A stretch of 7,304 nucleotides of DNA from Bacteroidota bacterium (lineage in GTDB: Bacteria; Bacteroidota; Bacteroidia; M30B66), in contig JAGQVC010000075.1 in the NCBI GenBank assembly GCA_020438185.1, positions 1 to 7,304 on the forward strand, in the 5' to 3' direction. Shown one piece after another: positions 1 through 5,804 of this stretch. The first letter of the stretch is position 1. The number at the start of each line of letters is the position of its first letter. The translations under genes and the position numbers were made by a program. Under the pieces are notes generated by a model. The model was not told the DNA's origin, did not search any database, and worked only from the letters and a program-made list of their open reading frames with translations.

Positions 1-1296
1 TCCCGGATTAAATCGAACCCAGTCAAAGCCTTCGCCGGTTTCAACTGTAAAATCACCTTCGTCTATCAGGTTTCCGCCGGTTCCTGAGCCTTCCAATATA
101 GAATAGTGAACCGAAGAAGCTTCCGCTGCCTGCAGAGAAAAAGCCATTCCGGTAAGCAAACCTTCAATTTCTGCGGTAAATGATTGCCAGATGGTACTTG
201 AGCTGAATGCTGTATCGTGATATGCACAAAACTGATCGGTTGTTTCGACAACTTCTTCTGTAGTGTTTGCTGTATAAGTGATTATATGATTTCCCGGACC
301 GGCAAGTGCAGGGTCAAAAAAGTTCCCTGTAACCCCATTTCCCGAAAAAACGCCACCGGGGATATCGCTGCTTAATGCTACCGGATCGTCAGTAATGCAC
401 ATCTTCATTGGGATTTCATGCATGGTAACACCGGCTTGTCCCGTTTTCAGGACCGCTCTTTCGTGATAAAGCGCGTAGGCCATTCTATCGTATTGACCCT
501 GAGTAAACTGAATCTGACAACCGGGTGGAGCGGCACTCATGTAATTGTTAACGTCAGGTTGGTATAAGTCTCCGTTTGCGTCCGTGCTAACAGTGTCAGT
601 GTACTGGCAATCAGGGAAAGCAGAAGCTCTGCCATGTAAACCGGGGTCAGCTGGTGTGTCACATATAAAGTCACCTTCGGTTTCGCAATTGGAGCCGTCA
701 ACCAACTCGAGTGTGTAAATATTGGTTGAGTAGCCGTTGAATGCATGCGTATGCCAAAGCGAGAAATAATGTCCGATTTCATGTGTAAATACGCGGTTAG
801 GTCCGGCATTCATTAAAATACGGTCGCCGTTATAAATTCCCGGAAGGGTAGCATTAGGACCGTCTCCGGAGCCGTAAATAATATTGAGATAGCCCGGCAG
901 GTATCCTTCCTGAAGAACGGCATTCTCTATTTCGTTTGACCAGGTGATATAACCGGGAATAAAGCTCAAATACCCCGGATAATCTACGTAGCGAATGGAG
1001 CAAATCTGGAATCGAATCCCGATTGGCGAATAAATAACATTTGCAGAATCCACTTTTTGCTGCACCAATTGCGGGGTAACCAGTGGTCCGTCATCATAAA
1101 CAACCAGAATTAAATTCAGTGCAATATCTCTTGTTGCTCCCTGTCGGGAGGATGCTGAATTCTGAACAAATTGTCCGGTTTCAATCATATAATTCCTGTA
1201 CGTTTCAGGAATTTCCTGCAGAGAGCAGTCGTTGGTCTGGGTAAACAGACTAAAGGAAAGCAGCGTCAGGGCTGCAAAGCAGTATAGTTTTTTCAT
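1..1296 (-). CDS. Secreted M43 (pappalysin-family) zinc metalloprotease, 3' part cut by window edge
   Basis: The minus-strand frame is open from the ATG at 1294-1296 to the window edge, giving 432 residues without the C-terminus. Residues 1-20 look like a signal peptide (MKK, then a hydrophobic stretch). The zinc site is HEIGHYFSLWH at residues 172-182: H172, H176 and H182 are the expected ligands and E173 the catalytic base. The M43 hallmark CDTP follows at 212-215, and NYM at 251-253 carries the Met-turn Met253. Residues about 300-343 (CITDDPV to ITYTA) match the short Ig-like GGxFSGxGV...AGPGxHxITYT module found in Bacteroidota surface proteins. A further domain (QSFTAEIEGLLTG onward) runs off the edge, where a type IX sorting domain would be expected but cannot be seen. 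The inferred role is exported hydrolysis of peptides. One oddity is that Ser179 replaces the usual glycine of HExxHxxGxxH. No RBS is evident. Confidence 0.93.
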   Translation of the reverse strand, partial: MKKLYCFAALTLLSFSLFTQTNDCSLQEIPETYRNYMIETGQFVQNSASSRQGATRDIALNLILVVYDDGPLVTPQLVQQKVDSANVIYSPIGIRFQICSIRYVDYPGYLSFIPGYITWSNEIENAVLQEGYLPGYLNIIYGSGDGPNATLPGIYNGDRILMNAGPNRVFTHEIGHYFSLWHTHAFNGYSTNIYTLELVDGSNCETEGDFICDTPADPGLHGRASAFPDCQYTDTVSTDANGDLYQPDVNNYMSAAPPGCQIQFTQGQYDRMAYALYHERAVLKTGQAGVTMHEIPMKMCITDDPVALSSDIPGGVFSGNGVTGNFFDPALAGPGNHIITYTANTTEEVVETTDQFCAYHDTAFSSSTIWQSFTAEIEGLLTGMAFSLQAAEASSVHYSILEGSGTGGNLIDEGDFTVETGEGFDWVRFNPG

Positions 1297-1480
1297 GTTT
1301 TGTTCATTGTGGTGGTTAGCTGAACATTTAATAGATGGCAAAATAGCCGGATTGAAAAGAAAAAGTAATTCGATTAGTTTCATATTTGTATTTCTTTTCA
1401 AAAAGTCATTTAATTATTCGTGTCTGTTTCTTTCTGATATGAGTTTTAGTGTTGATTTGAATGATAATGTTATAATAATT

Positions 1481-1508
1481 CAAATCTAATGAATTTTGAA
1501 GCAGGCAA
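1481..1508 (-). promoter_or_regulatory. Candidate promoter of the M43 protease gene
   Basis: Read on the minus strand, bases 1481-1488 are TAGATTTG, an exact match to the Bacteroidota -7 pattern TAnnTTTG. TTG at 1506-1508 (minus strand) lies 17 bases upstream as a possible -33 element. It is the best match I found in the divergent spacer, but it implies a leader of about 180 bases, so a closer unrecognised promoter remains possible. Confidence 0.35.
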
Positions 1509-1517
1509 CGCTTCAAA
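1495..1517. repeat. 8-bp perfect inverted repeat between divergent promoters (operator candidate)
   Basis: TTTGAAGC (1495-1502) and GCTTCAAA (1510-1517) are exact reverse complements separated by 7 bases. The arms cover the -33 regions of both candidate promoters: TTG of the protease gene at 1506-1508, and the TTC at 1512-1514 upstream of the hydratase gene. A second layer, GAATTTT (1491-1497) and AAAATTC (1520-1526), pairs in an alternative register. The size and position suit a dimeric transcription factor. No regulator gene is in the window, so the binding protein is unknown. Confidence 0.5.
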
Positions 1518-1545
1518 TTAAAATTCATCTGAAGGGCTATCTTTG
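1512..1545 (+). promoter_or_regulatory. Promoter of the hydratase-paaY operon
   Basis: TATCTTTG at 1538-1545 matches TAnnTTTG exactly and lies 22 bases before the ATG at 1568. The -33 element is weak: TTC at 1512-1514, 23 bases upstream, differs from TTG by one base. Transcription would start near 1551-1555, leaving a leader of about 15 bases without a clear Shine-Dalgarno sequence, as is common in this phylum. Confidence 0.6.
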
Positions 1546-1567
1546 CCGGGAACAACAAATCTTAAAA

Positions 1568-2329
1568 ATGTCAGATGCCTACGTTAAAGACTCGCTTGTG
1601 AGCGGAGTTGCAACCATAGAGTTTTTTCATCCCGAGCAGAATTCACTACCCGGTGAACTCCTCTCGCAGCTTGCAGCAACGATTGAAAGGGTTGGACAAA
1701 GCCCTGATGTAAAAGTAATTATTCTTAAAAGTGGTGGCGATCGGACTTTTTGTGCCGGGGCCAGTTTCAGGGAACTTGTTTCAATTGGCAATTCCTCTGA
1801 GGGGAAGCAATTCTTTTCAGGATTTGCAAATGTGATTAATGCAATGCGCAAGTGCCCTGTATTTATTATTGGCCGCGTGCAAGGCAAAGCGGTTGGCGGT
1901 GGAGTAGGACTGGCAGCTGCAACCGACTACTGCATGGCAACGAAATTCGCATCTGTTAAACTGAGCGAACTCAATGTTGGTATTGGTCCTTTTGTAGTGA
2001 GTCCGGCCATTGAGCGTAAAATAGGTGTCTCTGCTACTTCTCAGATTGCGATTGATGCCAATTCATTTTATGATGCGTCCTGGGCTATGTCCAAAGGCTT
2101 ATACACGAGCATTTACGATTCAGCCGAAGAGCTTGACAGTGCCGTTCAAACATTCGCAGCGCATCTTTGCACATACAACCCGGAGGCAATGCGCGAAATG
2201 AAAAAGGTGTTTTGGCGCGGAACCGATGACTGGGATATTTTACTGGCAGAAAGAGCCGCAATTAGCGGCCGGCTCGTATTAAGTGATTTTACCCGAAACA
2301 CCCTGGCTCGTTTTAAGGAAAAAGCATGA
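1568..2329 (+). CDS. Enoyl-CoA hydratase/isomerase family protein (crotonase fold)
   Basis: The protein has 253 residues, usual for a single-domain crotonase. The expected blocks are in order: an oxyanion-hole segment FCAGAS at 61-66, GGGVGLAAATDYCMAT at 110-125 giving the second oxyanion-hole glycine, and KLSELNVGIGPFV at 131-143. Glu134 sits where the second catalytic glutamate of hydratases lies, while the first position (Glu in GGGxELA) is Gly114. Members with this pattern include methylglutaconyl-CoA hydratase-like (LiuC) proteins, so the exact reaction is open: hydration of an unsaturated acyl-CoA in leucine or phenylacetate breakdown, or isomerisation. I chose the ATG at 1568: the frame extends upstream only to a TTG at 1496, and the promoter element at 1538-1545 lies inside that extension. 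The last four bases (ATGA) overlap paaY, which implies translational coupling and a shared pathway. Confidence 0.88.
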   Translation: MSDAYVKDSLVSGVATIEFFHPEQNSLPGELLSQLAATIERVGQSPDVKVIILKSGGDRTFCAGASFRELVSIGNSSEGKQFFSGFANVINAMRKCPVFIIGRVQGKAVGGGVGLAAATDYCMATKFASVKLSELNVGIGPFVVSPAIERKIGVSATSQIAIDANSFYDASWAMSKGLYTSIYDSAEELDSAVQTFAAHLCTYNPEAMREMKKVFWRGTDDWDILLAERAAISGRLVLSDFTRNTLARFKEKA

Positions 2330-2928
2330 TTTATTCGTTTCAGGGTTTTATTCCGGTTGTGCACGAAACAAGTTTTGTACACCCTTTGGCTGCCGTTACC
2401 GGAAATGTCATCATTGGTAAAAATGTTTACATCGGTCCGGGTGCCGCTATTCGCGGCGATTGGGGCGGGATTATTATTGAAGATGGCTGCAACGTTCAGG
2501 AAAACTGCACAGTTCACATGTTTCCCGGAAAGTCAATCCGGTTTGAACAGGGCGCACACGTTGGCCACGGAGCCATCATTCATGGCGCAAACCTGGGAGC
2601 CAACTGCCTGATCGGTATGAATGCAGTGGTGATGGACGATGCCAGGATTGGAGCAGGCTCAATCGTAGGAGCTCTTTCGTTTGTGCCTGCCGAAATGCAG
2701 GTTCCTGATCGTAAAATTGTAGTTGGCAATCCTGCCCGGATTGTTAAGGATGTTTCAGACGAAATGCTTGAATGGAAAACAAAGGGAACGGAATTGTATC
2801 AAAAACTACCATCGGAATGTTTCGAAAGTTTAAAAGAGGTTGAACCGCTTCGCTCGGTACCAGAAAACCGTCCTGCGCAGCAGGAAGTATACAACACTTT
2901 AAAGCGCTTTTTTGATACGAAAAAGTGA
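2326..2928 (+). CDS. paaY: PaaY-type hexapeptide-repeat thioesterase / gamma-carbonic-anhydrase-like protein
   Basis: The 200-residue protein aligns by eye along its full length with E. coli PaaY (about 196 residues). Shared blocks include a FVHP start at 17-20, GPGAAIRGD at 37-45, NCTVH at 60-64, GHGAIIHG at 80-87, GMNAVVMD at 97-104, VGNPA at 133-137 and a C-terminal EW-KxxGTxxYQ segment at 149-159. Hexapeptide repeats from about residue 11 to 137 form a left-handed beta-helix. His64, His81 and His86 are the metal ligands of the gamma-class carbonic anhydrase fold, with Arg43, Asp45 and Gln58 at conserved positions. In characterised bacteria PaaY is a thioesterase that removes dead-end CoA adducts, protecting the phenylacetate pathway. 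Its start overlaps the stop of the hydratase gene by four bases. No paaABCDE oxygenase gene is in the window, so the pathway assignment rests on family similarity. Confidence 0.9.
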   Translation: MIYSFQGFIPVVHETSFVHPLAAVTGNVIIGKNVYIGPGAAIRGDWGGIIIEDGCNVQENCTVHMFPGKSIRFEQGAHVGHGAIIHGANLGANCLIGMNAVVMDDARIGAGSIVGALSFVPAEMQVPDRKIVVGNPARIVKDVSDEMLEWKTKGTELYQKLPSECFESLKEVEPLRSVPENRPAQQEVYNTLKRFFDTKK

Positions 2929-2962
2929 ACTAACTCAGCATTAGTTGATTATGCTGCTTTTG
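2928..2962 (+). terminator. Weak hairpins after paaY, possible terminator
   Basis: CAGCAT (2936-2941) and ATGCTG (2951-2956) form a 6-bp stem with a 9-base loop, followed by CTTTTG. An overlapping alternative stem pairs AACTAA (2928-2933) with TTAGTT (2941-2946). The two structures exclude each other. The T run is short, so termination efficiency is doubtful. Confidence 0.3.
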
Positions 2963-3193
2963 AAAGTTTCCTTAATTTTTTTGAAATTAGCGCCGCTCAG
3001 ATGAACCATTTAGACGCGTTTCTCGTTTAAAAATAAGACTCATTTTTGAGTGGTTAATTCGTTCTTTTTCAAGCATTGGTTTATTAGCTACGAGCTTAAT
3101 TAAACAATGCGATAAATCTACTTAATGTATTGATTGTCAATTATGCAGAATTGATAATGTAAAGTAATACATTAGGTACTCAAAATCAAATGA
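2929..3193. other. Intergenic spacer between paaY and ilvE
   Basis: No coding frame is credible in this 265-base AT-rich spacer. It holds the weak hairpins after paaY, a small stem-loop with ACTCA (3038-3042), a TTTT loop and TGAGT (3047-3051), and the nested inverted repeat at 3123-3174. I found no good TAnnTTTG match near the ilvE start. ilvE may use a divergent promoter or be read through from paaY. Confidence 0.6.
3123..3174. repeat. Nested inverted repeat in front of ilvE (leader hairpin or operator)
   Basis: The outer arms TAATGTATT (3123-3131) and AATACATTA (3166-3174) are perfect 9-bp complements. Inside them ATTGTCAATT (3133-3142) and AATTGATAAT (3149-3158) pair over 10 bp with one G-T mismatch, which is a wobble pair in RNA, around a 6-base loop. 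Between the stems are 1 base on the left and 7 on the right. The structure ends 19 bases before the ilvE ATG, so it could be a transcribed leader hairpin masking initiation or a double operator. Confidence 0.55.
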
Positions 3194-4270
3194 ATGCAAT
3201 ACAAAATTGATATAGAACAGGTTGCTGTTTCTTCCAGGGAGCAGTTTGAAATTGAAAAAACGCCCATGGGCATCATCTTTACCGATCACATGTTCATCTG
3301 TGAATACAAGGATGGTGAATGGGTAAATCCTGCAATTCGTCCTTTGGGTCCTGTTATGATGCATCCCTCAGCAATGGCTTTACATTACGGACAAGCTATT
3401 TTTGAAGGACTCAAGGCCACACTTAATCACAAGGGCGAGCCTGTTTTGTTCCGCGCTGCAGATAATGCTTCAAGACTCAATGTGAGCGCCGAACGCATGG
3501 CTATGCCTGCTTTCCCGGAAGATTTGTTTATGCAGGCCTTGAATACCTTAATTTCGATTGAATCGGATTGGATTCCTAAATCTAAGGGAAGCTCTTTGTA
3601 TGTTCGTCCATTCATGTTTGCCGATGAAGGATTTACAGGAATGAGAGCTGCGAAATCCTATAAGTTCATGATTTTCTGTACGCCTGCCGGTCCGTTTTTC
3701 AGCAGAAGGATTAAGCTTTTTGCCGAAACCAAATACATCCGCGCCGCACACGGCGGAACCGGTGAGGCCAAAGCCGCCGGCAATTATGCTGCTGCTATTC
3801 GTCCCACCGAATTGGCTAAAGCCAACGGATACGACCAGGTTCTGTGGCTCGACGCTCAGAATTTCGAACAAATCATGGAGGTTGGAACCATGAACATCTT
3901 TTTCAAAATCAACCGGGAGTTTATCACACCATCTTTGGATGGTTGCGTGCTGGCGGGTATTACCCGCGATTCGGTGATTCAGCTGCTTAGGCATCAGGGC
4001 TACAAGGTTACAGAGCGTCCGGTTTCTATTCATGAAATAATCACAGCCATGGAGAACGGTAAGCTTGAAGAAGGATTCGGAACTGGAACCGCCGTAGGAA
4101 TTGCCCGAATTGAAGAAATCGGTTACCTCGACCGCATCATTCGTTTTCCGGCCGGCAATCCGGTCGCAGACCAGGTAAATCAAGCACTCGATGAGATTAA
4201 AGCACAGCTAATTCCGGATCCTTTTGGCTGGATGACAGAAGTGCCTGAAAATCAGTTTGTATCGGCCTGA
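3194..4270 (+). CDS. ilvE: Branched-chain amino acid aminotransferase (class IV, PLP)
   Basis: The 358-residue cytosolic enzyme transfers the amino group between leucine, isoleucine or valine and 2-oxoglutarate, the last step of synthesis and first of breakdown. It resembles the larger BCAT subgroup that includes the human enzymes. Seen in the sequence: LHYGQAIFEGLKA at 63-75, SLYVRPF at 134-140, the PLP lysine Lys193 in AKAAGNY (192-198), Tyr198 beside the cofactor, EVGTMNIFF at 229-237 with Glu229, LAGITRDSVI at 253-262 around the cofactor phosphate, and FGTGTA at 295-300. The CXXC redox pair of human BCATs is not present at the matching site. An ATG at 3190 is out of frame and stops after six codons, so 3194 is the start. 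The gene converges with the ATPase gene across 18 bases. With the E1 gene at 6042 it makes up the first two steps of branched-chain amino-acid breakdown. Confidence 0.95.
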   Translation: MQYKIDIEQVAVSSREQFEIEKTPMGIIFTDHMFICEYKDGEWVNPAIRPLGPVMMHPSAMALHYGQAIFEGLKATLNHKGEPVLFRAADNASRLNVSAERMAMPAFPEDLFMQALNTLISIESDWIPKSKGSSLYVRPFMFADEGFTGMRAAKSYKFMIFCTPAGPFFSRRIKLFAETKYIRAAHGGTGEAKAAGNYAAAIRPTELAKANGYDQVLWLDAQNFEQIMEVGTMNIFFKINREFITPSLDGCVLAGITRDSVIQLLRHQGYKVTERPVSIHEIITAMENGKLEEGFGTGTAVGIARIEEIGYLDRIIRFPAGNPVADQVNQALDEIKAQLIPDPFGWMTEVPENQFVSA

Positions 4271-4277
4271 AAAGGCC
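4264..4277. terminator. Short GGCC hairpin at the ilvE stop codon
   Basis: GGCC (4264-4267) and GGCC (4274-4277) pair around TGAAAA, which contains the ilvE stop codon. The same stretch is also a direct repeat of GGCCTGA (4264-4270 and 4274-4280). It lies where two convergent genes meet, but has no T run on the plus strand after the stem. On the minus strand CAGGCC is followed by other sequence, so any terminator role is tentative. Confidence 0.25.
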
Positions 4278-4288
4278 TGATTAAAAGA

Positions 4289-5488
4289 CTAATACAAAAA
4301 GCCGAAAAGCCAGAGAGGTATTTTGTTGCCAATGCCAACTTCCAGGTTGTCAGCAACAACCCAGGAATTTTTTGAATTCTGAAGCTGCGCCTGTGTTTTG
4401 CCTTTTCCTCCAAGCTCGAATCTTTGCTGGCCATTCACTTCAAAATCACCGGCATCAATGTATTCTACCTGGTGTTTATAAATGACCTGATTTAAAAAGA
4501 AACATTCCCGAACATGACCTGTGTTTGGAATTGAAAGAGCCAAAGCATAATGTAAATTGGGATTCTCCAAATAAATCTTGTCCGGCTTCTGCAATCGGGT
4601 GATTCCGTTTACGTCCTTAAACAGGTTGTGCGTAATTCCGGCTTCATGCAAATAATACAAGTAACTGATAAAGGTGTTTCGGTTAACACCAATTCGCTCA
4701 CTTAGCTTACTTACATTGGGGACAAATGGAGCTGAATCAGCAATAATCTGCAAAAGCTGCTTCATTTTGTAAACGTAACTCACTTCAATCTTTCTGAGCA
4801 AGGGTAGTTCGATGTATAACATCAAATTCAAAACTTCTTCAATCCTCTGGTAGTATAGGGTTTCAGATTCTCTGTAGAACGGATAATAACCCCGAAGCAG
4901 GTATTCCGGAAAATATCTTAAGGGGCGAATTTTTTCTGTGATTTCTTTCGCCAATTCAACATGGTTGCTCAGTATTTCCTCCAGGCTGAGTGCCCGAACA
5001 TGCTGTCCGGTTTCCATGATTATGTACTCTCTTAATGACAGGCCCTGCATGTTATATGAAATGGCTCGGCGGCTCAAATCGGCACGGGCATTCAAAATCT
5101 CGAGCAGTGAAGAACCTGTGAAGACAACATTCAATTCCGGAAAATCATCGTATATGTTTTTCAGCTCCTGTGACCAGTTTGGATATTTATGAACCTCATC
5201 CAGAAACAGATACTTACCTCCTGTTTTGGTAAACACTTCAGCGAGGCCAACCAGCGAATTTTCACTAAACCACAAATGGTCGCAGCTTGCGTATAGCGCT
5301 TCATCGCCCGAAAGCCCCAATTGCTTCAACCTTTGCAACATCAACGTTGTTTTTCCAACTCCTCGCGCACCTTTTATTCCTGTTAGTCTCCAGTTCCACT
5401 CAATGTCGTCCATAAGGGATCTGATCAAACCACCTTCTACCTGAGCGGTTTTACGGGCACTTCTTTCCTTTAATGATTCGAGTTCCAT
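4289..5488 (-). CDS. AAA-family ATPase with C-terminal DUF4143 / PD-(D/E)XK-like domain
   Basis: The protein has 399 residues, a typical full length for this widespread, poorly understood bacterial and archaeal ATPase family. The P-loop GARGVGKTT lies at 40-48, Walker B KYLFLDEVH at 92-100 (Asp97, Glu98), and a sensor-like VVFTGSS at 121-127. Residues about 245-290 (SKLSERIGVNRNTFISYLYYLHEAGI) look like a winged helix-turn-helix. The C-terminal part (325-399) has GDF at 347-349 and FELGGK at 357-362; Asp348, Glu358 and Lys362 fit a PD-(D/E)XK nuclease core. The ATG at 5486-5488 is the only reasonable start, since an in-frame TAG lies two codons upstream. The gene stands alone, with no toxin, antitoxin or transposase beside it. 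Its predicted promoter is covered by a palindrome, suggesting tight repression. ATP binding is confident; the biological role is unknown. Confidence 0.92.
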   Translation of the reverse strand: MELESLKERSARKTAQVEGGLIRSLMDDIEWNWRLTGIKGARGVGKTTLMLQRLKQLGLSGDEALYASCDHLWFSENSLVGLAEVFTKTGGKYLFLDEVHKYPNWSQELKNIYDDFPELNVVFTGSSLLEILNARADLSRRAISYNMQGLSLREYIIMETGQHVRALSLEEILSNHVELAKEITEKIRPLRYFPEYLLRGYYPFYRESETLYYQRIEEVLNLMLYIELPLLRKIEVSYVYKMKQLLQIIADSAPFVPNVSKLSERIGVNRNTFISYLYYLHEAGITHNLFKDVNGITRLQKPDKIYLENPNLHYALALSIPNTGHVRECFFLNQVIYKHQVEYIDAGDFEVNGQQRFELGGKGKTQAQLQNSKNSWVVADNLEVGIGNKIPLWLFGFLY

Positions 5489-5502
5489 GATTTGCTAATT
5501 CT

Positions 5503-5531
5503 CAAATATACAAAATTATTGCTTATTACAA
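5503..5531 (-). promoter_or_regulatory. Promoter of the ATPase gene
   Basis: On the minus strand bases 5503-5510 read TATATTTG, an exact TAnnTTTG match. TTG at 5529-5531 (minus strand) lies 18 bases upstream, within the usual 17-23 base range. Transcription would start near 5496-5499, about ten bases before the ATG. This is the best-formed promoter in the window. Confidence 0.65.
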
Positions 5532-5540
5532 TAAGCAATA
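5517..5540. repeat. Palindrome 1 (TGCTTA-N6-TAAGCA type) over the ATPase promoter
   Basis: TATTGCTTATT (5517-5527) and AATAAGCAATA (5530-5540) are perfect 11-bp complements around AC. The core dyad TGCTTA/TAAGCA is at 5520-5525 and 5532-5537. It covers the -33 TTG (5529-5531) and most of the promoter spacer, a classic repressor site position. Confidence 0.7.
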
Positions 5541-5560
5541 TGTTATTATTAATTATAATT

Positions 5561-5576
5561 AACAGATAAACAGATA
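5561..5576. repeat. Tandem octamer AACAGATA x2
   Basis: AACAGATA occurs at 5561-5568 and directly again at 5569-5576, followed by a further GATA. It may be a slippage product; no function is evident. Confidence 0.4.
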
Positions 5577-5637
5577 GATAGGGACTATATAATTTTTCAA
5601 ACCATTTCGTTTTAGCATGAATTTATGGGTGAATGTA

Positions 5638-5665
5638 ATAATTGCTTAGTCTGTTAAGCAATTAT
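5638..5665. repeat. Palindrome 2 (TGCTTA-N6-TAAGCA type)
   Basis: ATAATTGCTTA (5638-5648) and TAAGCAATTAT (5655-5665) are perfect 11-bp complements with the 6-base spacer GTCTGT. The core dyad starts at 5643, 123 bp from the start of the core in palindrome 1. Confidence 0.7.
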
Positions 5666-5670
5666 AAATT

Positions 5671-5697
5671 ATTGATAATAAATAGCATATTATCAAT
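5671..5697. repeat. Palindrome of a second type, ATTGATAATA-N7-TATTATCAAT
   Basis: Arms at 5671-5680 and 5688-5697 are perfect 10-bp complements with a 7-base spacer. It starts six bases after palindrome 2 ends. Its arm word ATTGATAAT also occurs in the right inner arm of the inverted repeat in front of ilvE (3150-3158), there in swapped arm order. Confidence 0.6.
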
Positions 5698-5766
5698 TCA
5701 GTGAGTGCCCGAAACAGTTTTATTGACTCTTAGTTATTGTCCTTTCAACACGAATACCTGAATAAC

Positions 5767-5784
5767 TGCTTAATATACTAAGCA
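5767..5784. repeat. Palindrome 3 (TGCTTA-N6-TAAGCA type)
   Basis: TGCTTA (5767-5772) and TAAGCA (5779-5784) form the same dyad with the same 6-base spacing as palindromes 1 and 2, without extended arms. The core starts 124 bp after that of palindrome 2. Confidence 0.6.
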
Positions 5785-5804
5785 AATTTTAAAATGGAGT
5801 TGTA

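Noticed and set aside
537..809. 90-codon minus-strand frame, plus a 61-codon one at 66-251
   Set aside because: Both are in other frames of the M43 protease gene, which reads through with catalytic motifs.
1232..1489. 85-codon plus-strand frame across the protease start and the spacer
   Set aside because: It overlaps the protease signal-peptide region in antisense and the rest is low-complexity AT-rich translation.
1496..1567. 24-codon N-terminal extension of the hydratase from a TTG codon
   Set aside because: The exact -7 element at 1538-1545 lies within the extension, and the crotonase domain begins properly from the ATG at 1568.
2146..2517. 123-codon minus-strand frame across the hydratase-paaY junction
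   Set aside because: Antisense to two well-supported coupled genes; no domain, no promoter.
3548..4183. 211-codon open frame on the minus strand
   Set aside because: It lies wholly antisense inside ilvE, whose protein is a clear full-length match; the frame has no recognisable domain.
5517..5786. CRISPR array
   Set aside because: Only three palindromic units, about 105 bases of unique DNA between them, and no cas genes.
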